Below are positions 1-9,515 of a DNA stretch of 33,521 nt, piece after piece; the stretch's first letter is position 1, and each line of letters begins with the position of its first letter. Source of the stretch: Candidatus Rifleibacteriota bacterium. Its GTDB lineage: Bacteria; Muiribacteriota; Ozemobacteria; Ozemobacterales; Ozemobacteraceae. Position numbers and translations under genes: made by a program. The stretch lies in contig JAFPZP010000060.1 of the NCBI GenBank assembly GCA_017417215.1, forward strand, positions 1-33,521. The letters run 5' to 3'. The notes beneath the pieces were generated by a model, which was not told where the DNA came from, made no database searches, and was given only the letters and a program-made list of their open reading frames with translations.

Positions 1-3000
1 ACAGTTATGAGGAAATGTGGGCAAAAGTTAAAAAGGCAAACAAAGATGGTTTACCTCAAACAGCTTTAAAAGAGTTAGAACCAATTTATCAAAAAGCTAT
101 AAAAGAGAAAAACCAGTCACAGGCTGTTAAAGCTCTATGCAAAATGATTACCATGGAAGGCATTGTACAAGGTAATCTTCCAGAAGAACGTATTATTCGA
201 TTTGAAAAAGCGGTAGAAACTTCCGATAAAGAGATTCAACCTTTACTTAAAGTAGTTCTAGCCAAATGGTATTTCTATTACTACAACAGAAACCGCTATA
301 AATTTCTTGATCGTACAAGAACCTCAGAAAGCACTGATTTAAATGATTTCAAGACCTGGGATTTACCACGACTCTTTGGTCACATTGGCAAATTATACGA
401 TTCCGCATTAGAAAACGAAAAAGAACTATCAGCTATTCCAATAAGCAAATTTGATGGTTTCTTAGTTAAAGGCGACTACCCAATAGAACTAAGAAACAAT
501 CTCTATGAATTTCTTGTTTATGAAGCTTTAAATTTTTACGGTCACGAAGACCAGAGCACCATCAAGCCCCAAATAGCTTTTGAAATAGATGCTGATTCAA
601 AAGCTTTTGATTCTATCGATGAATTTATTAATTGGAAACCTGAAACCTTAGATTCCGATTCATGCAATTTCAAAGCCCTTAAGCTCTATCAAAGCCTTCT
701 CTCTTTAAATAAAGCCAATAAAAATGAAAATGCGTTAATTTATAATAATATCGAAAGATTATGCTGGGCTTATAGAGTAGCTGTTGGAGCAGATAAAACC
801 GATAGACTTATTTCCGCTTTAAAAAAGCTTTCTCATGAATATCCCAATAATCCCCATGTTGCTAGAGCAATCTACATAATTGCTGAAGAACACAAAAAAA
901 ATGAAGATTATGTTAAAGCAATAGATTATGCTGAAAACGCTTATCAGAAATGGCCTGAATCATACGGTGGGAAAAGAGCTTTTAACCTTATTCAAGCAAT
1001 AAAAAGACCTAGCATTGAATACAGATCAGAAAAAGTAATTTCTACTAATACAAACAAATTCAAAGTAAGTTTTAGTAACTTAACTCATGCTTATTTCAGA
1101 CTGATAAAAAGAGATGACGACGAAATACTTAATTCTGAACGAGATGGATATTATAATAACAGTGATGTCAAATCACTATTGTCTCTACAACCAGATTATT
1201 CATTTGACACAGAATTAAATCCAGAATCTGATTACAAAATTCACACAAAATTAGTTGATATTCCTAAAATAAAGAAAGGCTATTATTGGCTAATAGGTTC
1301 TGCAAATAAAGAATTTGATATAAATAACAATTCTATTTCTATTGATGCTATTATAGTTAGTGATTTAGCTGTCGTTTCAAAAAGTAAAGACGTAGATGGG
1401 AAGAATAAAGCCTTTATTCTTGATTCTATCACTGGTAAACCTATAGAAAATGCAGATGTAAAAATATATAATTTTGATTATAGAATAGATAAATATGAAC
1501 TATTTACTACAGTAAAAACCGATAAAAATGGTATAGCTGAATATCAAGGCACTAATAGAAGTTTATTGTTATCTTGTAATTATAAAGATGATAAAATCTA
1601 TTCTCCACTACCCCTAAACGGCAACTTCTTAAGATCATATCCTAACAGTAGAATTTATATCTTTACAGATAGAGCAATATATAGACCAGGGCAGACAGTA
1701 TATTTCAAAGCAATATCAATATATCGCAATGAAGATTGCACTGATTATAGGGTCAATAGAAACGAAGAATTAGAAATAAGACTTTTAGACCCCAATCGCC
1801 AGATTGTAAACAAGTTAAATCTTAAAACAAATGAATTTGGCTCAGTCAAAGGCTCTTTTGTTATTCCAACCGATAGACTTACTGGTCAATATACAATTGG
1901 CTGTTCTCACCAGCAAAGAAGAATTAGAGTAGAAGAATACAAACGACCTAAATTTAAAGTCACTTTAGATAAACCCAAAGAATCATATAAACTTGATCAA
2001 AAAGTTAATTTGAAAGGTCATGCTCTTTCTTATGCCGGTGCAAATATTGATAACGCAGAAGTCAATTATAGAGTTGTAAGAAAAGTAATATTCCCATATT
2101 GGTGCTGGTGGATACGCCCTATTGAAAAGTCTCAGGAAATAGCTCATGCAACTGTAAAGACTAATGAAAATGGTGAATTTGAAGTTAGTTTTGTAGCTAA
2201 ACCAGACCGTACAATAGAAGAATCAAGTAACCCCATTTTTACTTATACTGTAATTGCTGATGTCACTGACAACACAGGCGAAACAAGAAGCGCAAAACAA
2301 ACCGTTAGAATAGGTTACACCGCAATTGAATTAACTATAGATTCTCCAAATCGATTTAATGCTGATAAAGAATATGAATTTTCTATAAACAGCAATACTC
2401 ACGACGGGGAAAAAGTCTCTGCAGATGGTAAAATAAGAATATATGCCTTAAAACAGCCAGACCAACCAGAACGTTATTCTTATTCTATCTCAGATATTAC
2501 AGATGATAATACTGCCATTAGGAATATGAAAGAAGGCAAAGTAGTCTTTGAAGAAAGATTTTCTACAGGCAGTGAAGGAACTTATAAAAAATCTATAAAA
2601 CTTCCAGAAGGCATATATAGAATTAAGGCCGAAAGCGAAGATAGATACGGAAAAGAAGTTAAAGTAGAAAAAGACCTAATAGCCTTGTCATATACTTCCA
2701 AAAATATGACTGTAAAGCTTCCTTATATTTTTGAAATTACTTCCAAAAATTTAAAACCTGGTGATAATTTTGAAGCTTTTTGGGCTACAGGCTATAATCA
2801 GGGACCAGCTTATATAGAAATATGTCACAGAAACATTCCACTTATTTCATACTGGACTGGGAACGATAAAAATAAACATTTTATTTCTTTCCCAATTACT
2901 GAAGAAATGCGTGGCGGTTTCTTTGTAAAAGTCTTCCAGGTAAAAGAAAACAAATATTACGGAGAAGAAAAGTACATTAATGTTAATTGGTCTAACAAAG

Positions 3001-5918
3001 ACCTTAATCTCAAACTTGTTCATTTTACTTCTAAAATGGAACCTGGTTCAAAAGAAAGCTGGAAAATTGAAATTTCTGGAGAAGATGCTGAAGCCAAAAG
3101 CATAGAAATGCTAGCAGCTATGTATGATGCCAGCCTTGATGCTTTTGCAGTCAATTCCTGGGAAAAAATAAACGTTTTCTACACTGACAGAAATGAAATA
3201 CTAAGTAGATTCTCGAATTATCCTATTAGATTGAGAAATTGGAGAGATAATTTCAAGTCAAAATATCAAAGTGTAGATTCTCCGCGTTTCCCAGAATTTC
3301 CTAACGATATAGTAACTGATTATTATGGCTATGGTTATCCGCAAACCAAAGGAGTAATGATAAAAGCAGCTAGAGCTCCTAGTATTGAACCAATGAGAAA
3401 CTATAATACAGCAGTTGCTGTTGATTCGAAAAGTGCAACCCAAGAGCTAACTGCCAATTCTTTTGTGGCAGCTCCAAAAAGAATATCCAGACCACCTTCC
3501 AAAGATTCTGCAAAAGAAGATTCTTCAAGTTCAAGTGGTTCTTCAAGTAACAATACGCCTGAAATTAACCTTACAAATGTAAAAGCTAGAACAAATCTTA
3601 ATGAAACAGCCTTTTTCATGCCACAGCTTATACTAAATGACAAAGGCATTGTTACTATAGATTTTGATATGCCAGAAGCTCTTACCACATGGAAATTTAT
3701 GGGCTTTGCTCATGGGAAAGAGCTACAAAGCGGTATCTTAACTCAGGAAGTCATTACGCAGAAAGAACTGATGATTCAGCCCAATGCCCCAAGATTCCTT
3801 AGAGAAGGCGATAAAATTGCCTTTACTGTTAAGGTTACAAATCTTAGCGACAAGGAACAAAAAGGCTCGGTAGCCTTAGAATTATTCGATGCTGTTACAG
3901 ACGAAAGCCGAAATGCTGAATTTAAGAATAACGAAAACAAAAAATCCTTCGTTATTCCTGCAAAACAGTCTAGAGGTTTCAGTTGGCTATTAGATGTTCC
4001 TTACAAACCCGGATTTGTTAAATATAAAGCCGTCGGCGCTACAAATACCAATTCAGACGGTGAAGAAGGTCTATTGCCAATTCTTTCTTCAAGAATACTT
4101 GTTACAGAATCTCTGCCTCTTCCAATAAGAGGTCCTGAAACCAAGAACTTCAAATTTGAAAAATTGATTAAATCAAGTGGTTCTAAAACCTTAGAACACA
4201 AGGCTCTAACCGTTGAAGTTACATCAAATCCTACCTGGTATGCAATTCAAGCCCTACCCTATCTCATCGAATATCCTTTTGAATGTTCAGAACAATTATT
4301 CAATAGAATCTATGCTAACAAGCTTGCCGCTCATATAGCAAATTCAGACCCCAAGATTCGAAGAGTTTTTGATATCTGGAGAAAAGATGAGCTTTACAAC
4401 AAGGGTACTGCTTTAATGTCAAATTTAGAAAAGAATCAGCATCTTAAATCTGTTACATTAATGGAAACACCTTGGGTTCTAGACGCAAAGAACGAAAATG
4501 AACAAAAACATCATATAGGCGTTCTTTTTGAAGATTCAAGACTTAAGAGAGAAATAGAAGAAGCCACAAGAAAACTTAAAGAAAGACAACTGTCTAATGG
4601 TGCTTTCCCTTGGTTCCCAGGCGGCAATCCCAGCACATTTATTACCAATTACATTATGACTGGTTACGGTCGTTTAAGGAACTTAGGTGTAGAAATTGAT
4701 CTGCTAATCGCCTTAAAATGTGCTGATTACGTGGATAATGAAATAAATAGAATATATAATGAAATTATTAAATATGATCCTGATTACGAAAAGAATAATC
4801 ATGTCAATTCTTTCATAGCTTTCTATTTATATGGTCGCTCTTTCTTCCTAAAAGATAGACCTATTCCTAGTTATTGCAGAGCTGCTGTAGATTACTTCAT
4901 CAAGCAGGCAAAAATGTTCTGGCTGCAGGTACCTTATCGCATGAGTCAGGCTCATCTTGCCCTTGGTTTAAAACGTTTCGGAGATAATGAAATCCCCAAT
5001 AAGATTGTAAAAAGCATAAAAGAACGAAGTGTTACAAATGAAGAAATGGGTCGTTTCTGGCGTGAAAAAGAAATCGGCTATTCTTGGAACAGAGCTGATA
5101 TTGAAACTCAGGCAATGATGATTGAAATGTTCTCCGAAATTACCAATGACGAAGAAGCTGTTGAAGAATGTAAGATATGGTTGTTGAAACAGAAACAGAC
5201 CCAGTGCTGGAAATCTACAAAAGCAACTGCTGACGCTGTTTATTCTCTGATTCTTCGAGGTTGTGACCTTCTAGCTTCAGACAAACTAGTTACAATTTAT
5301 CTTGATAATAAAGAAGTTAAGCAAGAAAAAGTTGAAGCTGGTACAGGCTACTATCAGAAGATTTATTCTGGTGCTGAAGTTAAACCTCAGATGGGTAATA
5401 TTCAGCTTAAAAAGGAAGACAAAGGCGTTGCCTGGGGTGCTGTACACTGGCAGTATATTGAAGACATGTCAAAAGTTACGCCTTTTGAAAACAATTTAAA
5501 GCTGAAAAAGACTTTATTTGTTAAGAAAAATACTGTAAAAGGTCCTGAAATATCACCTGTAAAAGATGGCAAGCTTAGAGTCGGAGATTTAGTTGTAGTT
5601 CGAATTGAACTTAGAACTGACCGTGACTTAGAGTTTGTACACATGAAAGACCAGCGCGGCAGCGGTATGGAACCAGTCAATGTATTATCAAGATTTAAAT
5701 GGCAAGATGGACTTGGTTACTATGAATCAACCAAAGATACTGCATCCCATTTCTTTATTGATTATCTACCCAAAGGTACATACGTATTTGAATATGAAAT
5801 TCGTGTACAACTGGCTGGTCAGTATCAGACAGGTATAGCAGAAATAATGTGCATGTATGCTCCGGAATTCAATTCTCACTCCGAATCATTCATGCTCAAT
5901 GTTGTATCTCAAGAATAA
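1..5918 (+). CDS. Alpha-2-macroglobulin family protein, 5' end outside the window
   Basis: Large bacterial alpha-2-macroglobulin, a periplasmic or surface protease trap. The reading frame is open to the left edge (codons for S-Y-E-E precede the Met at 15) and no signal peptide is visible, so Met15 is probably internal and the gene is 5'-partial. Counting from that Met, a helical TPR-like N-terminus (about 1-330) is followed by macroglobulin domains. These include the MG2-type stretch IYIFTDRAIYRPGQTVYFKA near residue 546, a Ser-rich linker at about 1160-1185 where a bait region could lie, and the A2M domain from about 1200 (FFMPQL). The thioester motif C-x-E-Q is intact as CSEQ, with Cys about 1424, followed by the alpha/alpha-toroid thioester domain and a receptor-binding-like C-terminus. 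At 1967 visible residues it matches the long Bacteroidetes-type members. A hairpin terminator follows the stop. The family call is firm; the target proteases are unknown. Confidence 0.93.
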   Translation, partial: SYEEMWAKVKKANKDGLPQTALKELEPIYQKAIKEKNQSQAVKALCKMITMEGIVQGNLPEERIIRFEKAVETSDKEIQPLLKVVLAKWYFYYYNRNRYKFLDRTRTSESTDLNDFKTWDLPRLFGHIGKLYDSALENEKELSAIPISKFDGFLVKGDYPIELRNNLYEFLVYEALNFYGHEDQSTIKPQIAFEIDADSKAFDSIDEFINWKPETLDSDSCNFKALKLYQSLLSLNKANKNENALIYNNIERLCWAYRVAVGADKTDRLISALKKLSHEYPNNPHVARAIYIIAEEHKKNEDYVKAIDYAENAYQKWPESYGGKRAFNLIQAIKRPSIEYRSEKVISTNTNKFKVSFSNLTHAYFRLIKRDDDEILNSERDGYYNNSDVKSLLSLQPDYSFDTELNPESDYKIHTKLVDIPKIKKGYYWLIGSANKEFDINNNSISIDAIIVSDLAVVSKSKDVDGKNKAFILDSITGKPIENADVKIYNFDYRIDKYELFTTVKTDKNGIAEYQGTNRSLLLSCNYKDDKIYSPLPLNGNFLRSYPNSRIYIFTDRAIYRPGQTVYFKAISIYRNEDCTDYRVNRNEELEIRLLDPNRQIVNKLNLKTNEFGSVKGSFVIPTDRLTGQYTIGCSHQQRRIRVEEYKRPKFKVTLDKPKESYKLDQKVNLKGHALSYAGANIDNAEVNYRVVRKVIFPYWCWWIRPIEKSQEIAHATVKTNENGEFEVSFVAKPDRTIEESSNPIFTYTVIADVTDNTGETRSAKQTVRIGYTAIELTIDSPNRFNADKEYEFSINSNTHDGEKVSADGKIRIYALKQPDQPERYSYSISDITDDNTAIRNMKEGKVVFEERFSTGSEGTYKKSIKLPEGIYRIKAESEDRYGKEVKVEKDLIALSYTSKNMTVKLPYIFEITSKNLKPGDNFEAFWATGYNQGPAYIEICHRNIPLISYWTGNDKNKHFISFPITEEMRGGFFVKVFQVKENKYYGEEKYINVNWSNKDLNLKLVHFTSKMEPGSKESWKIEISGEDAEAKSIEMLAAMYDASLDAFAVNSWEKINVFYTDRNEILSRFSNYPIRLRNWRDNFKSKYQSVDSPRFPEFPNDIVTDYYGYGYPQTKGVMIKAARAPSIEPMRNYNTAVAVDSKSATQELTANSFVAAPKRISRPPSKDSAKEDSSSSSGSSSNNTPEINLTNVKARTNLNETAFFMPQLILNDKGIVTIDFDMPEALTTWKFMGFAHGKELQSGILTQEVITQKELMIQPNAPRFLREGDKIAFTVKVTNLSDKEQKGSVALELFDAVTDESRNAEFKNNENKKSFVIPAKQSRGFSWLLDVPYKPGFVKYKAVGATNTNSDGEEGLLPILSSRILVTESLPLPIRGPETKNFKFEKLIKSSGSKTLEHKALTVEVTSNPTWYAIQALPYLIEYPFECSEQLFNRIYANKLAAHIANSDPKIRRVFDIWRKDELYNKGTALMSNLEKNQHLKSVTLMETPWVLDAKNENEQKHHIGVLFEDSRLKREIEEATRKLKERQLSNGAFPWFPGGNPSTFITNYIMTGYGRLRNLGVEIDLLIALKCADYVDNEINRIYNEIIKYDPDYEKNNHVNSFIAFYLYGRSFFLKDRPIPSYCRAAVDYFIKQAKMFWLQVPYRMSQAHLALGLKRFGDNEIPNKIVKSIKERSVTNEEMGRFWREKEIGYSWNRADIETQAMMIEMFSEITNDEEAVEECKIWLLKQKQTQCWKSTKATADAVYSLILRGCDLLASDKLVTIYLDNKEVKQEKVEAGTGYYQKIYSGAEVKPQMGNIQLKKEDKGVAWGAVHWQYIEDMSKVTPFENNLKLKKTLFVKKNTVKGPEISPVKDGKLRVGDLVVVRIELRTDRDLEFVHMKDQRGSGMEPVNVLSRFKWQDGLGYYESTKDTASHFFIDYLPKGTYVFEYEIRVQLAGQYQTGIAEIMCMYAPEFNSHSESFMLNVVSQE

Positions 5919-5924
5919 TACTTT

Positions 5925-5968
5925 TATAATCTGGTAAAAATCTTTTTTACCAGATTATAGAATTTTTT
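5925..5968 (+). terminator. Rho-independent terminator after the alpha-2-macroglobulin gene
   Basis: Perfect 16-bp arms (5925-5940 and 5944-5959) with a 3-nt loop, followed by a T-run at 5963-5968, starting 7 nt after the TAA stop. It separates the macroglobulin unit from the C39-peptidase unit. Confidence 0.85.
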
Positions 5969-6025
5969 AATGATATTATGTAAAATTATATTAATCTCAT
6001 AAAAAACTTTTTTAAAAAAGTTAAG

Positions 6026-6031
6026 TATAAT
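6026..6031 (+). promoter_or_regulatory. Possible -10 box for the C39-peptidase gene
   Basis: A perfect TATAAT lies 27 nt before the preferred ATG at 6059. No convincing -35 hexamer stands 17 nt upstream, only an A/T-rich run, so this is a tentative promoter. The preceding terminator means a promoter is needed somewhere in 5970-6050. Confidence 0.35.
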
Positions 6032-6058
6032 TAGTATAAACTTATTTGGGAGATGTTT

Positions 6059-7300
6059 ATGAAAAAATCCTTTTTATTATTGATGCTCGTAATTGGTTTA
6101 TGCACATCTACGGCTTATTCTCAGACTTTTGCTCCTAATCAAAAAACAGATGACGAAGTTGATTCTGGTGCAGCTTCTTATGAAGCAAGTCTTTTAGGCG
6201 ATACTAAGACAGAAACTACTACTAGTACCGCTACAGCAACCGAAACAAAAACTGAAACCAAAACAGAAACTGAAACCAAAACTGATACCGAAACTAAAAC
6301 TGTAACTTCAACTTCTACTTCTACAAGCACTTCTACTTCAACCACAGCAAGTTCTTCTAGTAGTAACAGTGATACCAACCCATTTGCTGATGACAAAGAT
6401 ATCGCTGCTACTAATACTGTTGAAAACCCATCAATTGCAGATTTAGATACTGCCAAATTGTGTGGTATTGAAAAAATCGAAGAAGGTTATCCAAAAGACG
6501 GAACAATTACTGGTGTTGAAGGCAGCAGCCTTAGATTGAGAAGTTGGCCATGGGGTAATGTATTAGGCAATTACGGTAATGGCACAAGCGTTAAAGTTCT
6601 CGGTTCTTCTGGTGAATTCTATCTTGTAGAAATAGATGGAACCCAGGGTTACATGCATAAAAACTATATTTCAACTCCAGACAAAGCTGGTTCTGGTGTA
6701 GAACCATACTATCCTGGTGATACAAGAAGCGGTGGTTCTTTAAGCAAAGAAGACGGTGTTAAAGCATCTAAAGACGGCGCCGAAGGCAAAACTCCAGCAG
6801 TTTCTGGCGGAACTCCAGGCACTGTAACAATCAGTGGCGACAAAGTTGTATTAGACGTTCCAAAGAATTATCAAGGTACAGTTAACACTCCAGCTCCTTG
6901 GTCTTCTTGTGGTCCAACTTCATTATCTATGATTCTTGGCTTCTACGGAAAAGGTGATCCAACTGTTACAGTTACAGACCTTTATAAGATCAGTGGTTGT
7001 ACAAAAGAAAACGGTACTGGTCACGATGGTTTGGCAAGAGCTGCTAAACAGTATGGTATGAGCAACGCTCAGTGGCATTACTCAGTAAATCAAGATTTCT
7101 GTAGACAAAAACTTAAAGAAGGCAAACCTTTGCTTTGCCATGTTAAAGGTCACTATGTAGTTATGAAAGGTATGGATGCCAACGGTAATGTAATTCTTAA
7201 CGACCCAGCTTGGAAGGGTGTTGAAAGAACTATGAGTTGGTCAGACTTCGTAGCTTGGTGGAAACAATCAAATGCTCCAATGTCTTGTATGTCTTGCTAA
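6059..7300 (+). CDS. Exported SH3b / C39-like cysteine peptidase
   Basis: Predicted exported protein of 413 residues. The ATG at 6059 is preferred over the in-frame ATG at 6053 because GGGAG (6048-6052) is then spaced 6 nt; from 6053 there would be no spacing. A signal peptide ends near AYS (residue 21). Residues about 50-105 are a low-complexity Thr/Glu/Lys then Thr/Ser linker. An SH3b domain (about 146-206) contains the typical LRLRSWPWG and GYMHKNYI segments. The C-terminal half is a Peptidase_C39_2-like papain fold with Cys284 in SSCGPTS, His365 in GHYVVM and Asp382 in LNDPAW, the expected triad. Cell-wall binding through SH3b plus peptidase activity suggests peptidoglycan or peptide processing outside the cell; the substrate is inferred, not shown. 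The neighbouring macroglobulin and propeller-like genes are also exported. Confidence 0.85.
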   Translation: MKKSFLLLMLVIGLCTSTAYSQTFAPNQKTDDEVDSGAASYEASLLGDTKTETTTSTATATETKTETKTETETKTDTETKTVTSTSTSTSTSTSTTASSSSSNSDTNPFADDKDIAATNTVENPSIADLDTAKLCGIEKIEEGYPKDGTITGVEGSSLRLRSWPWGNVLGNYGNGTSVKVLGSSGEFYLVEIDGTQGYMHKNYISTPDKAGSGVEPYYPGDTRSGGSLSKEDGVKASKDGAEGKTPAVSGGTPGTVTISGDKVVLDVPKNYQGTVNTPAPWSSCGPTSLSMILGFYGKGDPTVTVTDLYKISGCTKENGTGHDGLARAAKQYGMSNAQWHYSVNQDFCRQKLKEGKPLLCHVKGHYVVMKGMDANGNVILNDPAWKGVERTMSWSDFVAWWKQSNAPMSCMSC

Positions 7301-7350
7301 AATATAGTATTCTAAATTAAGATAATTAAAATAAACATTGGAGTTCTTGA

Positions 7351-8295
7351 ATGAGAAAACTATTTTTTGCAGCATTATTCGGTATAATGCTTTCTTCTGG
7401 AGAAATTATGGCAGATAACGTTAAGCAACCTTTAAATGAAAATGGTTTGTATATTAAGGGTGTATGTAAAGCTATTGCCAGTTCTCCAGATGGATATGTT
7501 TATGTTTTAACTAGAGACAAACGTCTAATTCGTATTGATTATGACGGTGATCAAAAGGAAATAGCTATTCCTTTCAACAAAGAAATAAAATCAGAAGATG
7601 ATTATTTCTGCGATATGGCTGTAGATACCAAAACAGCTTATTTCTGCGGTTATAATTATTCCTCTATTCTAGCTCTTGATGTTAATAATCCTAAAGAACT
7701 CAAAGCTATGAACTTATCATATGAAAATAAACCTATTAATCCTATGATAATTTCAAGAAATATTGACGGCTGGTGTTTAAAGGATTTTGATTTCAGAACT
7801 TTCAAAGTTGATAAAAAAGGCCAAATGACATTACTTCCTGATTCTACAGAAGTTGTGTTAGACAAGAAATGTCAATCCGTTATAGTTGAACAGCCTGTAT
7901 TTACAGAAGAAGGGAAAACTATTTTCCCAAAGAAAGTTTTCAAAGAAGACAAAAGTGTAAGATGGGTTGCTCCAGAAGCTGAAGCCCCCAAACAGGTTAC
8001 ATCTATCGAATATCTTGGATTTGATATTGATCGTTCATTAGACGTATATCTAGTAAAAGCAGCTAGTGGTGAATTAGATACTGAAGTTACTATTTATGCA
8101 GTTAATAATACTAACAATAGTATTGTTTCTAAAAAAGTAATTCCAAATAGCTCTTTAAATTTCATTATGAGATATTGTAAGTTAACTACTGATGGTTCAA
8201 TAATTGCTGTTTATGCTGACCCACAGAATCCTGACGAACAATTTATCTTAAAGAAATTTGAATTGAAAGGTATTGAACCACCAAATAAAGGATAA
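7351..8295 (+). CDS. Exported beta-propeller-like protein, function unknown
   Basis: Protein of 314 residues with a signal peptide (basic start, hydrophobic core, cleavage probably after EIMA at about 21). GGAG at 7340-7343 is 7 nt before the ATG, supporting the start. The mature part contains strand-turn-strand units such as SSPDGYVYVLTRDKRLIRID and later D-G-S-I-I-A-V-Y, which resemble blades of WD/NHL-type propellers, but the match is by eye and no catalytic motif is seen. It starts 50 nt after the C39-peptidase stop with no terminator between, so the two are probably co-transcribed. A strong terminator follows. No specific function can be assigned. Confidence 0.7.
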   Translation: MRKLFFAALFGIMLSSGEIMADNVKQPLNENGLYIKGVCKAIASSPDGYVYVLTRDKRLIRIDYDGDQKEIAIPFNKEIKSEDDYFCDMAVDTKTAYFCGYNYSSILALDVNNPKELKAMNLSYENKPINPMIISRNIDGWCLKDFDFRTFKVDKKGQMTLLPDSTEVVLDKKCQSVIVEQPVFTEEGKTIFPKKVFKEDKSVRWVAPEAEAPKQVTSIEYLGFDIDRSLDVYLVKAASGELDTEVTIYAVNNTNNSIVSKKVIPNSSLNFIMRYCKLTTDGSIIAVYADPQNPDEQFILKKFELKGIEPPNKG

Positions 8296-8325
8296 TTCTT
8301 AATCTCTCCCCTCTCTCAATAAAAG

Positions 8326-8358
8326 AAAAGCACCAAGTTTTTAATTTGGTGCTTTTTT
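8326..8358 (+). terminator. Terminator after the propeller-like gene
   Basis: Perfect 11-bp arms (8326-8336 and 8346-8356) with a 9-nt loop and a T-run at 8353-8358, placed 30 nt after the stop. The A-rich 5' side could also let it act weakly on the minus strand. Confidence 0.85.
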
Positions 8359-8424
8359 CTTACTTATAAATCTCAAATTATAATAAATGAATTAAGCCTT
8401 TATATTTTTCCGACATTTTATGGC

Positions 8425-8460
8425 TAAAATAAAGAACCACACGACTATCCGCGTGGCTCT
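8425..8460 (-). terminator. Probable terminator of the psd-pssA unit
   Basis: On the minus strand the segment 8460-8433 folds as an 11-bp stem, closed by two G-U wobbles, with a 6-nt loop, followed by a T-rich tract (8432-8425). The wobbles work only on the minus strand, which fits termination of the convergent phospholipid operon about 130 nt after the pssA stop. Confidence 0.6.
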
Positions 8461-8484
8461 CTTACTTCAAAATTAAACTTACTA

Positions 8485-8594
8485 TCGCTCTATAAGCTCT
8501 ACTGCTCTGCGCTCTGCGCTCTCTGCTCTCTTCCCTCTCTTGCTCTCTCTTGCTCTCTGCTCTCTTCTATCTTATATCTTATATCTTATATCTC
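8485..8594. repeat. Low-complexity CTCT/GCTCT array joined to a TATCTTA heptad array
   Basis: Positions 8485-8567 are degenerate GCTCT-rich repeats. Positions 8568-8593 are almost four copies of the heptad TATCTTA, running straight into the pssA stop codon. On the coding (minus) strand the heptad reads TAAGATA. Both motifs recur in other gaps of this window. Confidence 0.8.
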
Positions 8595-9513
8595 ATTCAT
8601 CATTACCAACAGTAGCTGTAGCTATAGATTTTTTACGATTCTTAACCCTTCTGCCAAAACCGAGTAAAACTCTGAATGTAGCCATAAATAAGCCATAAAA
8701 AGCAAAACCCCAGGTGGCAAAGAAAAGAGTTATCGGAGGATTGATTACGAAAGCAATTATAACAAAAAGAACACCAAAAATTCGCTTTTTACTGGTTTTA
8801 GGAGTCTTTTTCATTGCCGGATATTCAATTTTGCTTACCATTAAGAATGCTGTAACAACCATAATGATAGCAACAACAAACGAAGGTATATGCATATAAC
8901 TGAAATATAGCATTTCAAAAATAACCATTGTAACTAAGATTCCTGCACCACCAGGAATAGGCATACCTTCAAATACATCTTTGTGAGAATGAGGAGTAAC
9001 ATTAAAGCGAGCTAATCTTATAGCACCGCATAAAACAAATATTACTGAAACAAACATTCCCAAAATACTGGCTTCATCTTTAAAATGGAGAGTATAAACC
9101 AAGAATGCAGGAGCTACCCCAAAACTAACTAAGTCACATAAAGAATCTAATTCTCCGCCAAATTGTGATTCAACAGAAGTCAGTCTAGCTAGTCTTCCAT
9201 CAAGAATATCAAAAATATTAGCAATTAGAATAAGCCAGCTGGCCGCCAGGAATTCACCATGTGACGCCATTAAAATAGACATGAATCCACAAACAAGATT
9301 CATTGAAGTGCAGGAATTAGGTATAATTGAAAGATGCTTTCTTAAGGCTTTTTTCCTACGTTCTTTGGGGTTCAAAGAAGCATCTGTCTTAGTTTCTGAT
9401 TCAGAGACATTTGTTTTCTTTATAAAATTTTCAGTTGAATCAGGATTTGCTTGAGTTCCTTCGTTTATTATTTCATCATTATCGAAATAGTTATTATTGT
9501 TGTTTGTTTCCAT
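8593..9513 (-). CDS. pssA: CDP-diacylglycerol--serine O-phosphatidyltransferase
   Basis: Integral membrane enzyme that makes phosphatidylserine from CDP-diacylglycerol and L-serine. The CDP-alcohol phosphotransferase signature is complete: Asp102, Asp105-Gly106, Ala109-Arg110, Gly119, Asp123 and Asp127, in the spacing D-x2-DG-x2-AR-x8-G-x3-D-x3-D. Several hydrophobic helices follow. Against the compact bacterial family it has an unusual hydrophilic, Asn-rich N-terminal extension of about 60 residues before the catalytic part and a basic C-terminal tail. Its ATG begins 2 nt after the psd stop, so it is likely translationally coupled to psd, whose product acts on phosphatidylserine. Together they give the two-step route to phosphatidylethanolamine. 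Confidence 0.93.
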   Translation of the reverse strand: METNNNNNYFDNDEIINEGTQANPDSTENFIKKTNVSESETKTDASLNPKERRKKALRKHLSIIPNSCTSMNLVCGFMSILMASHGEFLAASWLILIANIFDILDGRLARLTSVESQFGGELDSLCDLVSFGVAPAFLVYTLHFKDEASILGMFVSVIFVLCGAIRLARFNVTPHSHKDVFEGMPIPGGAGILVTMVIFEMLYFSYMHIPSFVVAIIMVVTAFLMVSKIEYPAMKKTPKTSKKRIFGVLFVIIAFVINPPITLFFATWGFAFYGLFMATFRVLLGFGRRVKNRKKSIATATVGNDE

Positions 9514-9515
9514 CT

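Noticed and set aside
15-17. Met codon as the start of the alpha-2-macroglobulin gene
   Set aside because: The frame is open to the window edge, no signal peptide or ribosome site is present, and relatives have residues upstream.
3401-3688. Minus-strand frame inside the alpha-2-macroglobulin gene (and similar shadows across the window)
   Set aside because: It lies wholly inside a strongly supported gene and lacks its own ribosome site or recognisable protein features.
6178-6456. 92-residue minus-strand frame opposite the C39 peptidase gene
   Set aside because: It is the antisense reading of the Thr/Glu/Lys repeat (VSVLVSVSV...), without start signals.
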